Of a stretch of DNA of 64,000 nucleotides, positions 49,911-63,304 are shown in pieces. Each line of letters starts with the position of its first letter. The stretch's first letter is position 1. This stretch comes from Apostichopus japonicus (Eukaryota > Echinodermata > Holothuroidea > Aspidochirotida > Stichopodidae). The notes below the pieces were generated by a model. The model did not search any database. It saw nothing but the letters and a program-made list of their open reading frames with translations, and was not told the origin of the DNA. The DNA lies in the NCBI RefSeq assembly GCF_037975245.1, contig NC_092570.1:16275918-16339917 (forward strand). The letters are read 5' to 3'. Position numbers and translations under genes: made by a program.

Positions 49911-51237
49911 TGGACGATATCGAGTTGAAAACTTTATTCTTGGGTCTTTCGTTTTGTAAATCTGTGATTTCATAATGTGTCACGAGGATCTGAAAACTTT
50001 TACTTTGTGTCTTCTTCCACATTTTCAAGGTAAACAGTTTTGACACTGCAAGGCAATCTTTATCACCAGATTATGTCAACAGCTTTGTTACTTTACATTT
50101 AGCATTTTGTAACACCCACCTCCATTACAGAAAATACGGCCAAAAAAAACAACAAACATCGTTATACATAAAGCAAACCATTAACAGTTGAAGCACCTGT
50201 GGCACGATGATGTAATATTTAGACAATTGTGTGTGTAGGAACATTAAATTTATGATATCTTCCAAAATGGAAGATGGCTCTCTCTTCACCAAACTGACCG
50301 ATGGTGATGGTTGCGTATATATGCTCCCTTGAAACATTCGCGTAGGGGGAGTTCCGCTATGAACGCTTGCAACATCGTGCACAATAGTTGACTTCATTTA
50401 TTATTTGTATCCATGCCATAACCTCTTGAAAGTTTAAAACTGAACTGAACTGACGTAGGGAGGCGAATTAGAAACTGGCTTTTAGTTTGTTAACAAAAGG
50501 AAACACTTTAACGTGCTCCTTCAGCAGAAATGAAAGACAAAAGAAAATACAGGGCTGCAGCCGATAAGCTACTATATATTATCGTTTGGATCGTGTAGCG
50601 TCATTCACGCACGGTTCAAAGTCACGCAAATCTGTGATCATTCAATACAATTTCATTGAGACTCTTTGTTTGGAAATGTACTTTTAGAATATGCATTGAA
50701 CCATTGAGAAAGTCTATTGGATATGAACAATCTTGTTGCGGGTATAGTGAATATATTGCACGTTACCACACTGTTAAATAGCTCGAATACATGTCTGCCC
50801 TTTTGCATTATCGTGATAGATTCTGGAAAGTTTCCGGCTGAGTTGCAAGGGTTCAAGTCCTACTTTTTAACTTGAAAAGAAAGAAAGAAGCAACTAACAT
50901 AAAGCTGCTCTTTGGAATGACCAGGGAACATTTCTTCGATTGCAAGAGGGAAGGCACATTAGGTAAAACTGTGACATCACATTATTTGGAAATCGGAAAT
51001 ACTGCACTGTGAGTATATTATTAGTGTCTTTGTAATATTACATACAAATATTGAACAAGATATACAGATAACTCGGAAGACCGAAATGTGTTTAATTTGG
51101 CTATAAAATAAAGAACTGTGTCTGTAGAATGTGTGCAAGGATGGGCGGGGGATGAGTTGGGTGGGAAGGGGGGGGGTATAGGTTCTGAAAAGAGGTTATC
51201 CCGTACTTTCTTTCCATATGCCTTTATTGACACACAC

Positions 51238-51276
51238 ACACATATATATATATCTGATATATATCTATATCTGTAT

Positions 51277-51312
<36 letters not shown>

Positions 51313-51335
51313 GTATATATATATATATGTTGGTA
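51238..51335. repeat. CA/TA microsatellite
   Basis: CACACACA passes into TA runs with ATCTGATATATATC interruptions. Confidence 0.95.
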
Positions 51336-51440
51336 TATGGTACCGCGGAAGAGCAAATATAGGCTATACATACTAATGCACGGCGTAGCAAAAGCTGCTG
51401 TATACTCAAAAGAGTTTCACGCACGTACGAATAGTATGGT

Positions 51441-52102
51441 CAGTGGCGTAACCAGTGGGGTTTGTTGGGGGGGATGAGGGGGGGGGGTTGGGAAGGAGGC
51501 GGGAATATCAGTCAAATGAGTTTTCCCCAACTTGCCACGCAATGATATTGGTGGGCCAAAACAAGCGGTTGGGCGAAAATTATTTGAAATCATCAAAATG
51601 CTCAGTTAAACCAGTTCACGGTTGACGTTAATCCGTAATTGAAGGGAATTCTCAAATTAACAGCAGCCAAATTGCGTCTCAAATTAATTATAGTTCTATC
51701 ATTTTGCTTACTGTCATCGCTTAGAGGCTCCCCCTTCTCCCTCTCCTCGCCACACACACTCTACCCAACGAGATACCTGATACCATGCTTGTTATATCAT
51801 GTGTAATTGTTTATAACTTTATACCATCATTCTATCGACCGTCAGAAGTAAATCCGATATTGTGACTTGGAAGCTGCAGTATGGATATATTATGCAATTT
51901 CGACATCGCATGTGTGAACTCACACAGGCTGATCAGTCGTTAGTACAGGCCTTACCGAAATATTGTTCCCAGCGTCGACGCAGATTTAAGCCGATTAATG
52001 TTATAAAACCGATGGACTATTGTGCTTAACTGACAGTTTCCTAATGGCTGAACTCGAACTCTTTGCACCCCCACCAGATGAAAAAGTCTGGTTACGTCAC
52101 TG
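51441..52102. mobile_element. hAT-type element, 662 bp, 8-bp duplication
   Basis: The termini are CAGTGGCGTAACCAG and CTGGTTACGTCACTG. The flanks AGTATGGT (51433-51440) and AGTATGGC (52103-52110) differ only at the last base. There is no transposase frame, so it is non-autonomous. Confidence 0.88.
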
Positions 52103-52380
52103 AGTATGGCGATCACCAGGCCTGATAATTTACGAATATTGTTGGTATGTTCTGTGAATAGATTACAAAGAATCATCTCAATGTGTCCAAATAAAGAAAA
52201 TGCCAACCATATTGCGATAGTAGTGGAAAAAAAAATAGCAATGTCTGCGCGATATTATACATATATATTTATACCCCCCACCCCTCCCCCGCACACACAG
52301 GAGAACGGGCTGGCAGCAATTGTGTGTATGTATGTTCTTTCTTATATACACAAACAGACAAACAAACACATTTACACATA

Positions 52381-52382
<2 letters not shown>

Positions 52383-52472
<90 letters not shown>
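52383..52472. repeat. (TA)n microsatellite
   Basis: About 44 TA dinucleotides. Confidence 0.95.
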
Positions 52473-52475
<3 letters not shown>

Positions 52476-54003
52476 GCCCAGTCCGAAGGAACGTGTGGAT
52501 CCAAGTTCCAAAGTACAACTTTTAACAAACAACCGTTACCGATTCTTATTGGATAAGAAGTAGATTTTCTTACCAAATTATTCTGTAATTGCGTGTTAGC
52601 TATTGTGGCAAACATCTGTAAAGCACACCTTGTCACGGAATGACTTAAAAGCATAACGACTTTGCCGATGGTATCTACATATTATTCATTCACGTATCCT
52701 GCAGATGTTTATACGTAAAAGGTACCAAAACAAACAGGTAGGCTACGTTTATCGCTTGGAAATGGTTCACTGTAGAGTGCGTTACATATTATACAGTTAG
52801 ATATTCTGGTAGTATTGTTCAAAAGAAATGTTTCTGCAGTCAAGATAAACGCTTTCAAAAAATATCATTACAAATAACCATTTGTTCAAATAAGAGTCCT
52901 CATACTTCGTAATTCGCAGTCCATTCGCACAATCGGACTGTGGAATATAAATCCCATTGTGTTGTATCAACGCATGAAATACCATATACACCTCTATTTT
53001 TTATTAACTCCTCAAAATATTTTTAAACATGGAGGGGAAGGGGGGAAACTACCCTGTATCTAAATTTGTTGGTGAATGTATTCGCAGGATTTAAGCGGTA
53101 AAATATGCGTGAAACACCGGCAATGCTGAAAGAGTATAAACTCGATATGATCATTGAAGGCTATAGTGAACGTTCGAGTCTCGGTCACGCACTACATATG
53201 ATTATCGCTGTATTACGCACTGCCGTAAATTCGAAATCAATTGCGGCAGCACTCTTTGTACCTAGCGCAGCTTTTTTCTACACGACCGTCAAAAGAACTT
53301 ATCGTATAAGCTTCATTTCACAGTACACCGAGAACATACTTTCGTTGCTTGTTTTGCATGTGATATTCTACTAATTTTTACATGGCTAAATTTAATACAT
53401 TCGGCATGCGTAGTTAATCTAGTCTTGCATTTCAGTTTGTACCGAAAACGAGATTCAATATGCAGGTAGGCAAAACAACGCTGAGCTCGCATATTTTCAA
53501 TTTTGAATTTCAAGCCCGTATAAAATGATATATATCCTGGATATGAAAACCGCACATTAACAACATACTCCTACGGTTTACATGGTATAAATTATTGTAA
53601 ACCTATTATAGCTATAGTTGTGAAGTACTTTCTACAGTCGAGTGTGCAGAGGGTTGTATGCTATTTTAAAGATTACTGGCCTTAATTGGTCACTTTTAGT
53701 GTCAAATTTAAATATTCTGCGCAACGAAACGGTATATGGAAATTCGTCTTGTGCGTCGCAGATCCTTAAAAGCTACGCTTCTTACAGATCTGGCATATGG
53801 CACATCATTGATCTTTACTAAATTGTATTGCGTGTGATGTGGATGACACGACAACCCAGCTTCAACTTGCATATAAAATGTACATCAATTTGAAAACCGA
53901 AATAATAAATTGATTACTTCTTTTTTTCCTACGTCAGCGCAGTAGTCATCGTTCTATGATTTGATGTGTTTTATTTTCTCCTTTTACTTTTAAATTTCAC
54001 CAG
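52473..54003. other. Sequence upstream of BCOR
   Basis: No recognised gene. A pyrimidine-rich acceptor-like end (53977-54003, CTCCTTTTACTTTTAAATTT then CACCAG) suggests that the first BCOR coding exon begins at 54004 and that a 5' exon and promoter lie upstream. Confidence 0.4.
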
Positions 54004-54062
54004 TTCAACATACCTTATCTTGTTGCCTGTCATGTAACATATGTGTGAAACACCGCACAGCA

Positions 54063-57000
54063 ATGGCCAATTTCCCGCAGAGTACCTTGAACTACCCAAT
54101 GATCAACGGGCATGCTGCATATGACATGAGGACAGATCTATACATGTCCCAAGTAGATGCTTACTATCGTAATCAACATCTAAATGAGGTCCTCCAACAA
54201 CATCTACAATTTTCGAGACAACAAGACCAAATCCTGAGATCTGGAAACCATTATGCAAGTCATCAAGTTCAAGAGAACGTCAACAACAATTCATCGGTGT
54301 TGAAATTAAGCGATTTGAGACAAAATCATTCACCAAACGAGCTGTTTATGCTGCCTCCCCAAATTGCAGATGCAATTCAAACACAAAGGAGCAAAGAAGT
54401 GAATTTTAGTACAGGTGGGCATCCTTATGCATCTTTCCGGGACACACCTAGCCTCTCCAGAAGATCGCATTCAGGAAACCATCGCAGTGAGCTTCACGGA
54501 TTGGACGTTCATCATTCAAGGCCCAATCAGGCAGAATCATTAATGCACTTTAATGTCCATCGTCGCCGGAAAGAGCATATTAATCTGAAGAGAAATGCTA
54601 CGCGAAGTGTAGGTGAATTGCAAGCAAATCAATTTTGTAACCCTGCAGGTAGAGAATGCTTTGGAGCTGTGTACAAGCGACCTCGTTTGAGCCAGGGTAC
54701 GTCACCGCTGCCGCTGTACGTTCAAAATCACGATGTTGACAATAGCTATTCTCTGGGGGCCATTTGGACTAATGCTTCTCCAGAAGCAGTCAACAACAAA
54801 AGAGATATGCTGGGACACATTTCATCACGGTTACCGAATGGACAATGCCACACTGTTTCTACTCAACTTCCTTCGTCGCATCTATCTATGAGTAATATTC
54901 ATTCTCAAGATGTGAACATAGTTCGGCAGCTTGGGACAAGAAATGCTTCCATTGAGCAGCAGAGGATTTCGCTGTCGACAATTCAAAACGGACATCCTTT
55001 GGGTCGTCATGCCTGTCGCCGTTTACGAAAACGTTCTCAACAATTTCCAGTCGGAGAGAGTACCACCTACCCACGAGAGTTCAGTATTACTCATGCGACG
55101 CCGCCTCAACATAGCGCGACACAAAGTTCTGCTGGTTTTGCAGTTCCTCAGCGACATCACTGTCATGCTCCCAATGATATTGCTACCAAAGTGAGAACGG
55201 CTAGCAAAAATCGAAAGGTTACGACAGGATCTGCATCAGCTAACGACAAAAGGAAGACAATTCATTACAATGAGGATAATATATTATTTCGAGCCCTCAC
55301 TTCAAACAAACACGGAAAACACAATATTACACCCGTCGCAAGCAAACGGAACGTATCCAGATATGAGACGAACAGCAACAGCCTTGATGGAAATTTGATC
55401 GCTGGATTTCAGTCAAAGCCACAAATAAGATGGAATAGCGCTAACGAGGAGGTAACGGATTTGACTCGTGGAATGTTACCACATATGAGTCGAAATAGTG
55501 CGATGAGATCTGCCATGATTAGCCCAAACAGTTCACAGAAGGAACGGAAACCTAACCAATATCAAACGGTGAAATCTTGGAACTCGAACCGTGAAAATCA
55601 TGACGTCGCACTTAAAGCACCGAGCAGTGTTGCCTGCAAGACTTTTGATGGACCCAAAACAGATCATCTTGCCAAAAAACGGTGTGAAAAGTCACAGGTT
55701 ACAAATTTCCGTTACATGGACCACGAAGACACGGAGACCCAGAAAAGGTGTATTTCTTACTCAGGTAACACAACAACGGACACTTTGAGTCGAGAATCAT
55801 TTAAAAGTCATAATCAAGGACACAATTCCAGGAAAATTCATCAAAGTAATGAAAATTCAAACCGAGTTTTGAACCCCAAGCAAGCACAACCGGAAAGGGA
55901 TTACTTCTTGAAAGATAAATTAGAATCACGGGAAGGGTTGACGATGTCCTATGGGACGTTCTTGCAGGAGGTTATAGTTCCAATGACACTTGCCATGTCA
56001 CCGCAAAAACATAACAGGAGAGCATCTCTAGGGTCAATCTTAGACGTTTGGCAAAAGCAAAAGCAAAAGTTCTCTTTTGTTGAGAAGTCTGATGGGGACG
56101 TATATTTCAGAAAAGTAGGAAAGGACGTCGAGACACCGAGCGTTGAATGTCAGAAAGGCATAAAGGCACATACAGTTAAAGCATCACAATTACATGATCC
56201 GAAGAACAGCACAGCTAAATGTAATGGTAAAGACCATAATCGAACTGGAAGTGACACCATCAAAGAGGAATATGATATCGTTTCCAAAATGGCCGATTCC
56301 TGTACCATTAACTTGGAAGAACATGTTGACGGTATCAATCTCTTGAAACTGGACGTGAACAACTCTGGAAAAGTTGGGGTTGAAAATACAACCCCAACAT
56401 CTCCAAAACAAGAGATTGAGCCTTTATCAGAGTTTGCCTGTGCTCCAAATGATCGCACGGTAACACGTACAATAACTGAGAAAGAAGATACCGAATTTGC
56501 TGCTTTAAAAACAGGACATTTACAGAGGAAATCGGCACGAGTTGTCCTTAAGGCAAGTGATCATATCAAAATGAAGATTTTCAATGCCGGCAGTCAATCA
56601 TACACTTCTGATGGAAGCCGATATCATAAGAGAAGGAAACAGAACGAAGACTGCTTAAAGGAGAAAAAAATATTAATGAGGATTGGGTCAGAGAGGCTGT
56701 TTACTCGGTCCTACCATTCGGTAAGTAGCACTGGATGGTAGCATATTTATAGCTCGCAATAATTGAATATAACAACTTTCATAGTTGGATAATATTGGGT
56801 CCAATTCGTATCACTTTGTCTTCAATCTGGATTTGAAAGGTTCAAAAGGGTGTTGACCCTTGGTAACTGAAAGCTTACCTGTATTGCAAACGATTATGAA
56901 TATCACATAAACCATGTCATCGAGTGGTTCTAGGAACAGTTCCCGCACCATTTCCCCGACGGTCTAAGGCGCAATCGTCCATATATGATGAATAACTTAG

Positions 57001-60000
57001 ACATTTTAGTTTCATATTAACTTCTTTGTAAGGAATTGATCAGATTACCAACATCAAATGCCTTTTACGTATGGTCGATATTTACCACAACATAAACACA
57101 ATTGGTCCAAGCAGAACAGAGGCAAAATAGCTTAAATAAAACCATAATATTGTTGTTCCGAAACTCATAAAGTCTCATCGGTTGACAACTCATCACAAAG
57201 AGGCCCCTAAGTTGCATAATTCGCCACTTGACTTGTTTGTGTTTCGTTAATGTCAAACTGGCCTTGGAATAAATGTTTTAATAGAGAATATGCATCTTCA
57301 ATTTAAATCAAAATTTCATTTATGTTGTATTGTTGTATTAATTATCAATTTTACATTTTTGCGTGTCTAGACAATTTCGTCAAAGAAATCGCATCCAAAA
57401 AATTTGAATCGAAAACAACAGAGAACAAGGCATGAGTTGCTGTCCGCACCAAAAGGTAACGTCTATGCATGGTTGCTTGTGGTTGCTTCACAAACTTTGC
57501 CTGTTCATATCAAATCTTTAATATTCAATATTGTTCAAGGATAATTACCAGCAACTTTGCCAGATTGTTCTATGAATAGAAATTTATAAATTGTAGTCGT
57601 AACACTAGTCACTGTTATGGGAATTGTACGGCAAAGAAAATTAGATATTGTTTGGATTCAACGAGACGTGACTGAAGCCTCAAACTTTATGTTTAGCAAT
57701 TGAGATTGTATCCAATTTATGTCTTAGAGTTCGGCATGTTATTTCTACTTCGTGCATGAACAGAATAACATTTATTATTTTGGTACATACGAGTGGCTGC
57801 TACTCTGAAAAAAAAAAAAAATAGTTTAGATGTCTTGCTGCTGATTTTACTCAAAACTCATATATTAACAGATTATGCGAGACATGTTTCAGACATATTA
57901 TATACTGCTCTGCTAAAGAATAAGAAAGATAATAATCTTAATGATGATACAACTATAGTAATAGAAACATAAAGCTTCGTTTCTTTGTCATTTGTATCCT
58001 ATAGATGTTGCCATACTGGTGATGCATCTATTAGTAAAGATATGCAGTTCTCACTATTGGTTAACTGTCATTCTGTAGTATTATTGAATGTCCTTTCATT
58101 ATTATCTTTCCAGAATTTACACGCATTGCACTGTCGGTTCATAAAACATCCGGTGAGACTATTCTGCACAGGATTGTTCGATTGAATTCTAAGGTATTCT
58201 CAAATTGTCCTCATATTAAAAAAAAAGCAACAACAACTTATAATTTCTTAAGTCTGTTCATAACCTCATGTCCTATAAACAAAAATACCCGGTCCACGTA
58301 CAACGGAGAGTTATTGTAAGGACACACACGTCATTTGGAAGCTTGGCAACCAAACTGGATGCTTTTCTCACGTAGCCGTCGATCGTTCTCTGTTGCAGCT
58401 CATGAACTTTGGAACATAATTCCCTCTGACATTGCAACAGCTGCTCATACCAACACTTTTAAGGAAATTTGAGACTTGTATTTTCTCAAGAACATTTACG
58501 TGATTCTAAGAGTCACTGAGCATTGCTTGACTTTGGGCGTTATATAAAGTTTTGGATTGATTGATTGCTTTCGTTGATCAAGATAGCCTTAACATGATGA
58601 GGTCATCTCCATTATGCTTTTTAAGTAAGGATGACTATAATGGTAACATAAGATGTGACGCCACGAATTGATGCAATTCAGATATCAGTTTGTGGGTTAA
58701 GTATATATTGACACAGAGACCTCCCGCAGTCATGTTCGTTAGCCGCAGTTAAATGAATTGAGGAAGTTAAACTAATCATGATGAATCTTTTTGACCCTTT
58801 GCAATCAATACTTCATTCAGAGCAAACGAAATTAGTAATTCCATGCGCACACAATGGGACCCAGTTGACAAGTGGAAATACTAGTGAGAATAGAGGTGAT
58901 GTATTAGGTGGTGTATTATTCCTTTGCAAGAATAGTATTGATAGCTAACCAGGATTGGGTTCTGTGATAGTACTTAAGCTTAGAGAGGGCTTATCAAGTT
59001 CCAGAAATTGCTACATAATCATAAGTACCGATTTCTTCCTGTTCATGGAACTTCATTTCAAGTAGTGGTTTATCTTATGTAATCAGGTAGTTTTAATCCG
59101 GTTCAGTAAATACTATATGCAGTCGTCGTTTCAAACATTCTGCTATTCCGTTACCAATAAACGTTGCGTCATAATCTCGTCACACTGATTCCTATAAGTG
59201 GATAATTACAAACATATTCACAATTGATGTTAATTGTAAAGGCAGCTCAATGATATGAAAGTGTATCATCCTAAACACAAATCAAATTAATGGTGGAATA
59301 AGTTAAATATATGGTTTTGTAAGTTTCTGGTCCAAGTTGACAGAAATTAACCAAACGAATCAACTATAAGTCTCTCTCCCTTAATAGTACCAGTCATAAA
59401 TAATTATATACAATAATATGAAGTAGACTTCACCACTTTCGTGTACATAAATAATGATTATTCTGAAGCTCTCGACAATGACATCAAACAGAAAATATGT
59501 TTACGTTTTTTTGTGTGTCCAGAATAGCCTCCGATACTGCTTAGATAGTGGGTTTCATGATGACGTGAACAAGAAGGACAATGCAGGCTACACGCCGCTT
59601 CATGAATGTTGTGTCTTCGGTAGATTATGGATAGCTGAACAGTTGATACTTTGTGGGGCGGATGTTAACGTTAGCTCTTACGATGGAACAAGGTAGGGTA
59701 ATAAGCTGGCTTAACGATCACTTAAGATTGTGATATACATAGTACATATATATTTTTGCGTATTGCAATGTGGTGGAGGGTTAAAGTTGTATTTCCAATG
59801 ACTTTGTTCATATTGCTTCTAATCTGGAATGTAGTTCTCTCGATCAAGAAAAGAAAGACATATACCTGGAATGTACTTTTGGTAAATTTAGTCCACCAGG
59901 AACATTGCGTGTAGAAATAAGTTTGATCGTGGGTAAGAGAGTTACAAATCGCTTAGTTTTGTTTTGTTTCAGAAAATGTAAATGCATTGCCTATTTTTGT

Positions 60001-63000
60001 CAAGTTTATCAAATATTTCGTAAAGCGTCATTTCGTCATTGGTAGAGCGACTAAATTAGCGGATTGTGATTTATATGGCACTTTTACATTTTTTAGTATG
60101 ATATCACGTGCTTTTGAAACATTCGACTTAAAATAAACTAGAGCATTAGGATACCATCACGACTACCAGATAAAAAATATATTCGATTCGCCTACCAACT
60201 GACAGATTAGTGTTACAAGTATAATAACATGAGTTCGAGTACAAGTATAATTTCTTATCATAGAATGGTGTAGTCCAAAATAAACCAGCCGGCGACGAAT
60301 GGGACATTATCCGAATTTTCTTCGTATGAGTACAAGTCCAAGACACCAAGAGCGACTATATACGAGTACATAATTGTGTACTAATACCAATACTAGATTG
60401 TTAAATGTCCCAAGTATAAAATACAAATCAATGAGGCCGAGTACAAGCAGCTATGCTACAAGGGCGGACTCACTACGGGTATTAAAACAAGAACTATTAC
60501 TTTGATCAACGAAACTTGCATTAGCTAAGTCATACCATCATATTGAAATATGCAATTATGCTAATTCCTAGTTCACCAGGGATTTTCCCTCTCACAAATT
60601 GCGGTAGACCCGCATATGTTATAAAAAGATTTATTGATAAAACGTGCTGTCGCAGAACGGACTTGCCGTATCGGTTTCTTTACGGATACCAAACTGTCCC
60701 GTAGCACGGCTGGAAATGAATGGGTAACGTATATGTGGTTAGTTTATATGTATGAAAACATTAAGTAATACTTAATAGAAGTTACCCCGAAGGAAAAATA
60801 TGTGCTATTATATATCGGTGATTCATATTTTTGACGGTCATTTCTGGGTTGAATAACTTCACATGTAACACATCTGAAACGTTGATATTTGGTGTACTTT
60901 TCACAGACCTTTACACGATGCAGTCGAGAATGGGTACACTAATCTAGTGCGATTATTGCTAGCCAACGGTGCTGATCCTCTTATACCCACATATGCCAAA
61001 AGGACCGCTCTGGATAACGCAAAATCTTTGGCCATGAGGAAATTGTTGCTGGGTGAGATAATGCGTTCACTGACAACCCCTTCACAAACGAATTCTACAA
61101 ACAGTTTCACGTTAGCAATTGACTGTTTATTACGCACGTTTTTTTCTTTCTTGTAAAGAGATCGCGTCTGTCGCTTAAGAATTTATATAATGTAATACGA
61201 TGCTATTTTATTGTAACTCTACCTTTTAAAAATTGTGATAGGTCGATGATTACACTGTTATAGCCATTGGAGTAGCCAAGAGCGACCCCCCCCCCCAAAA
61301 AAATAAAGTAAAAGAAAAGAGAGTCCACATTCTCATCCGAACCCAACTATTTTTGGGCATGGGTGATTCCCAGTTGGTGGATATATGGAGAGAACTTTTA
61401 AGAACTGCACTGAACAGTCTTGAAGATCCAAGATGCACCATTTGTTGACTTTAAGACATGTCATCAGCCAATCGGTGGTTATGTTTTTCGTCCTTGATAC
61501 TCTGCGTCCCGGGCACCGGGATTTCCCCACTTGTTATATCATCGGTCAGAATTCGTAAATTTAAGGACATGTATTTTCTTTGTATTTTGTAGATTACCTT
61601 ACAGATATAAACGGTACAAGCGATGATCTGAAAGCAAAATTAAAGACGGCATCGACACGTCCATCTGGAATCAGGTTTCGGTCATCGTATTCGAGTCAAG
61701 GTATAACTAGATACGTGCATGTAGTGATGCCCCATATATCAAAACGAGAATGAAAACAAACATCTCGTTGTGCATATTTGAGTATGTAAATCATTTCCCT
61801 ATTTGGAATTTTTGATTGTCACTCAAAACATACATACTTCAAGTATTATATGATGGAGGAATGCGTAAAATGTAAAGAGGAGACAATTTGGTTAAGGAAA
61901 GCCGTAGGGGTGGGAGTTTGGGGTAACGAAGATGCTCACCACTCAATCAAAATAGCATTTGTCATACATTTGTCATCATACGAACTTAATAATACAAATG
62001 CTTATTCCTCCAATGCTATACGCGAGATGGTTTCTTTCCTTTTTCACTTTTCGAGAAATGATTCTTCTTAGCAATTACCCTCTTCATTTTCAAGCATATT
62101 GTTATTAATGTTTCTTATATTGCATATTAATTTTCATAGAACATTCTTCCTGGGAAAATACCTTTCTGGATACATCTTCATTGGATGAGGGGGACAAGCT
62201 TGGATCCAATAGTCCTCTGTTATACCTCAAAGAAAAACAGCATCCACACCACTTCCGCTTGCAACTGAAAGAAAATGAAAGGTATTGATGACGTCATTAA
62301 TAAGTTAGAGCACCTCTCTGCCATCGATTTGTGATAAAAGTTTCGACAGCATTCCTTGTATACTATAATACCATCCAAATGTTGAATATATAGTCAAGTT
62401 ACATTTTAAATAAATGAGAAAAAAAGTAAATCTGACTGAGGAATCTTAACTTTCTTCTTTCCTATTTTTGCTATAATTTGGTCCATAATTAGGACTGCAC
62501 ACAAGGTTGTGCTGATAATCACCGTTTTGTTGTGGGGGATATCAATGTACATCCCGCAGCCCTAGATCCGTGAATGCTTCGTATGATACGATATTTTGTC
62601 TCTTGAATCTCAAGATAATGACATCAAACTATGTTTTGAATTGACGCAGATATCCTTTCGTTACTTTATGGTATATTTTACAATAATTAATTTTCATTGC
62701 TGTAATGTTTATAACAGGCTATTTGTATGCAAGTCTTTCAGCTTTTCTACGTATAGTGTCTCTTCGGTTATTAGCTAAGTCAATTTCTTTTATCAACTGG
62801 TAGGTATGTGTAAGAAGTAATGTAATTTAAGTATGAATTTGCAACCAAATCACTTATTATCTTACGCCTGTTGCATTTTTACAATACGTTAACTAAACAA
62901 CATCGGTTTTCCCTTAAATTCTTGTTTCTTATGTTTGTTTTTGTTTTATAGAATCAAGACATGGTATTATCTATTCGAGGTTTTGTCGAGACTCAAAATT

Positions 63001-63207
63001 CCCGCGGTCACATTTCCATATCTATATCCTCACATTAAAGTGCACGGGCTGCCGATTGATATATTCATTAAGAAGGTTGAACGAGCCAGAGGTCAATTAC
63101 AAAATGATCATCTTCCTGAGATTTATGCCTCCAAAGAACTGATAGAGTTTGTTGAAGCCGACGATGAGATGAGCGCTATACTGCAGATGGAAGGATGGAC
63201 CTGCTAG
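54063..63207 (+). CDS. BCOR: BCOR/BCORL1 homologue (PRC1.1 corepressor with ankyrin repeats and PUFD)
   Basis: Exons: 54063-56720, 57371-57455, 58114-58193, 59523-59692, 60907-61052, 61593-61700, 62140-62281, 62952-63207 (stop TAG 63205-63207). All are GT/AG and in phase, giving 1214 residues. Residues 1-886 come from one exon and look disordered (rich in Ser, Asn, His, Gln), with a basic KRRK at 856-859. Exon 2 is basic (NRKQQRTRHE), like the KRQRKQRRRR-type stretch before the vertebrate BCOR ankyrins. The ankyrins cover about 928-1045: SGETILHRIVRL, DNAGYTPLHECC with LILCGADVN, and RPLHDAVENGYTNLVRLLL with NGADP. DYLTDINGTSDD follows as in BCOR. The C-terminus (about 1115-1210, HFRLQLKENERIKTWYYLFE through ELIEFVEADDEM) matches the PUFD domain, which binds the PCGF1 RAWUL domain. 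The protein is shorter than vertebrate BCOR (about 1750). I chose the ATG at 54063 (GCAATGG context). A pyrimidine-rich acceptor ends at 54003, and the frame is open back to it, so an upstream coding exon is possible. Confidence 0.93.
58375..58570 (+). pseudogene. Non-LTR retrotransposon (LINE) 3' remnant in BCOR intron 3
   Basis: One frame reads RSRRSFSVAAHELWNIIPSD, the conserved end motif of many CR1/Jockey-like reverse-transcriptase proteins, and hits a stop soon after NTFKEI. The 3' tail has GACTTTGGGCGTTATATAAA and GATTGATTGATT, typical of such elements. It is a truncated, dead copy. Confidence 0.75.
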
Positions 63208-63249
63208 GTACCTTACTTCAATATTAAAGAGAGAGAGGATCAAAACAAG

Positions 63250-63304
63250 TTGAGTTGAGTTGAGTTGAGTTGAGTTGAGTTGAGTTGAGTTGAGTTGAGT
63301 TGAG
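63250..63304. repeat. (TTGAG)n pentanucleotide microsatellite
   Basis: About 11 uninterrupted TTGAG units begin about 43 bases after the BCOR stop codon, so they probably lie in its 3'UTR. ATTAAA at 63223-63228 is a possible upstream poly(A) signal. Confidence 0.95.
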
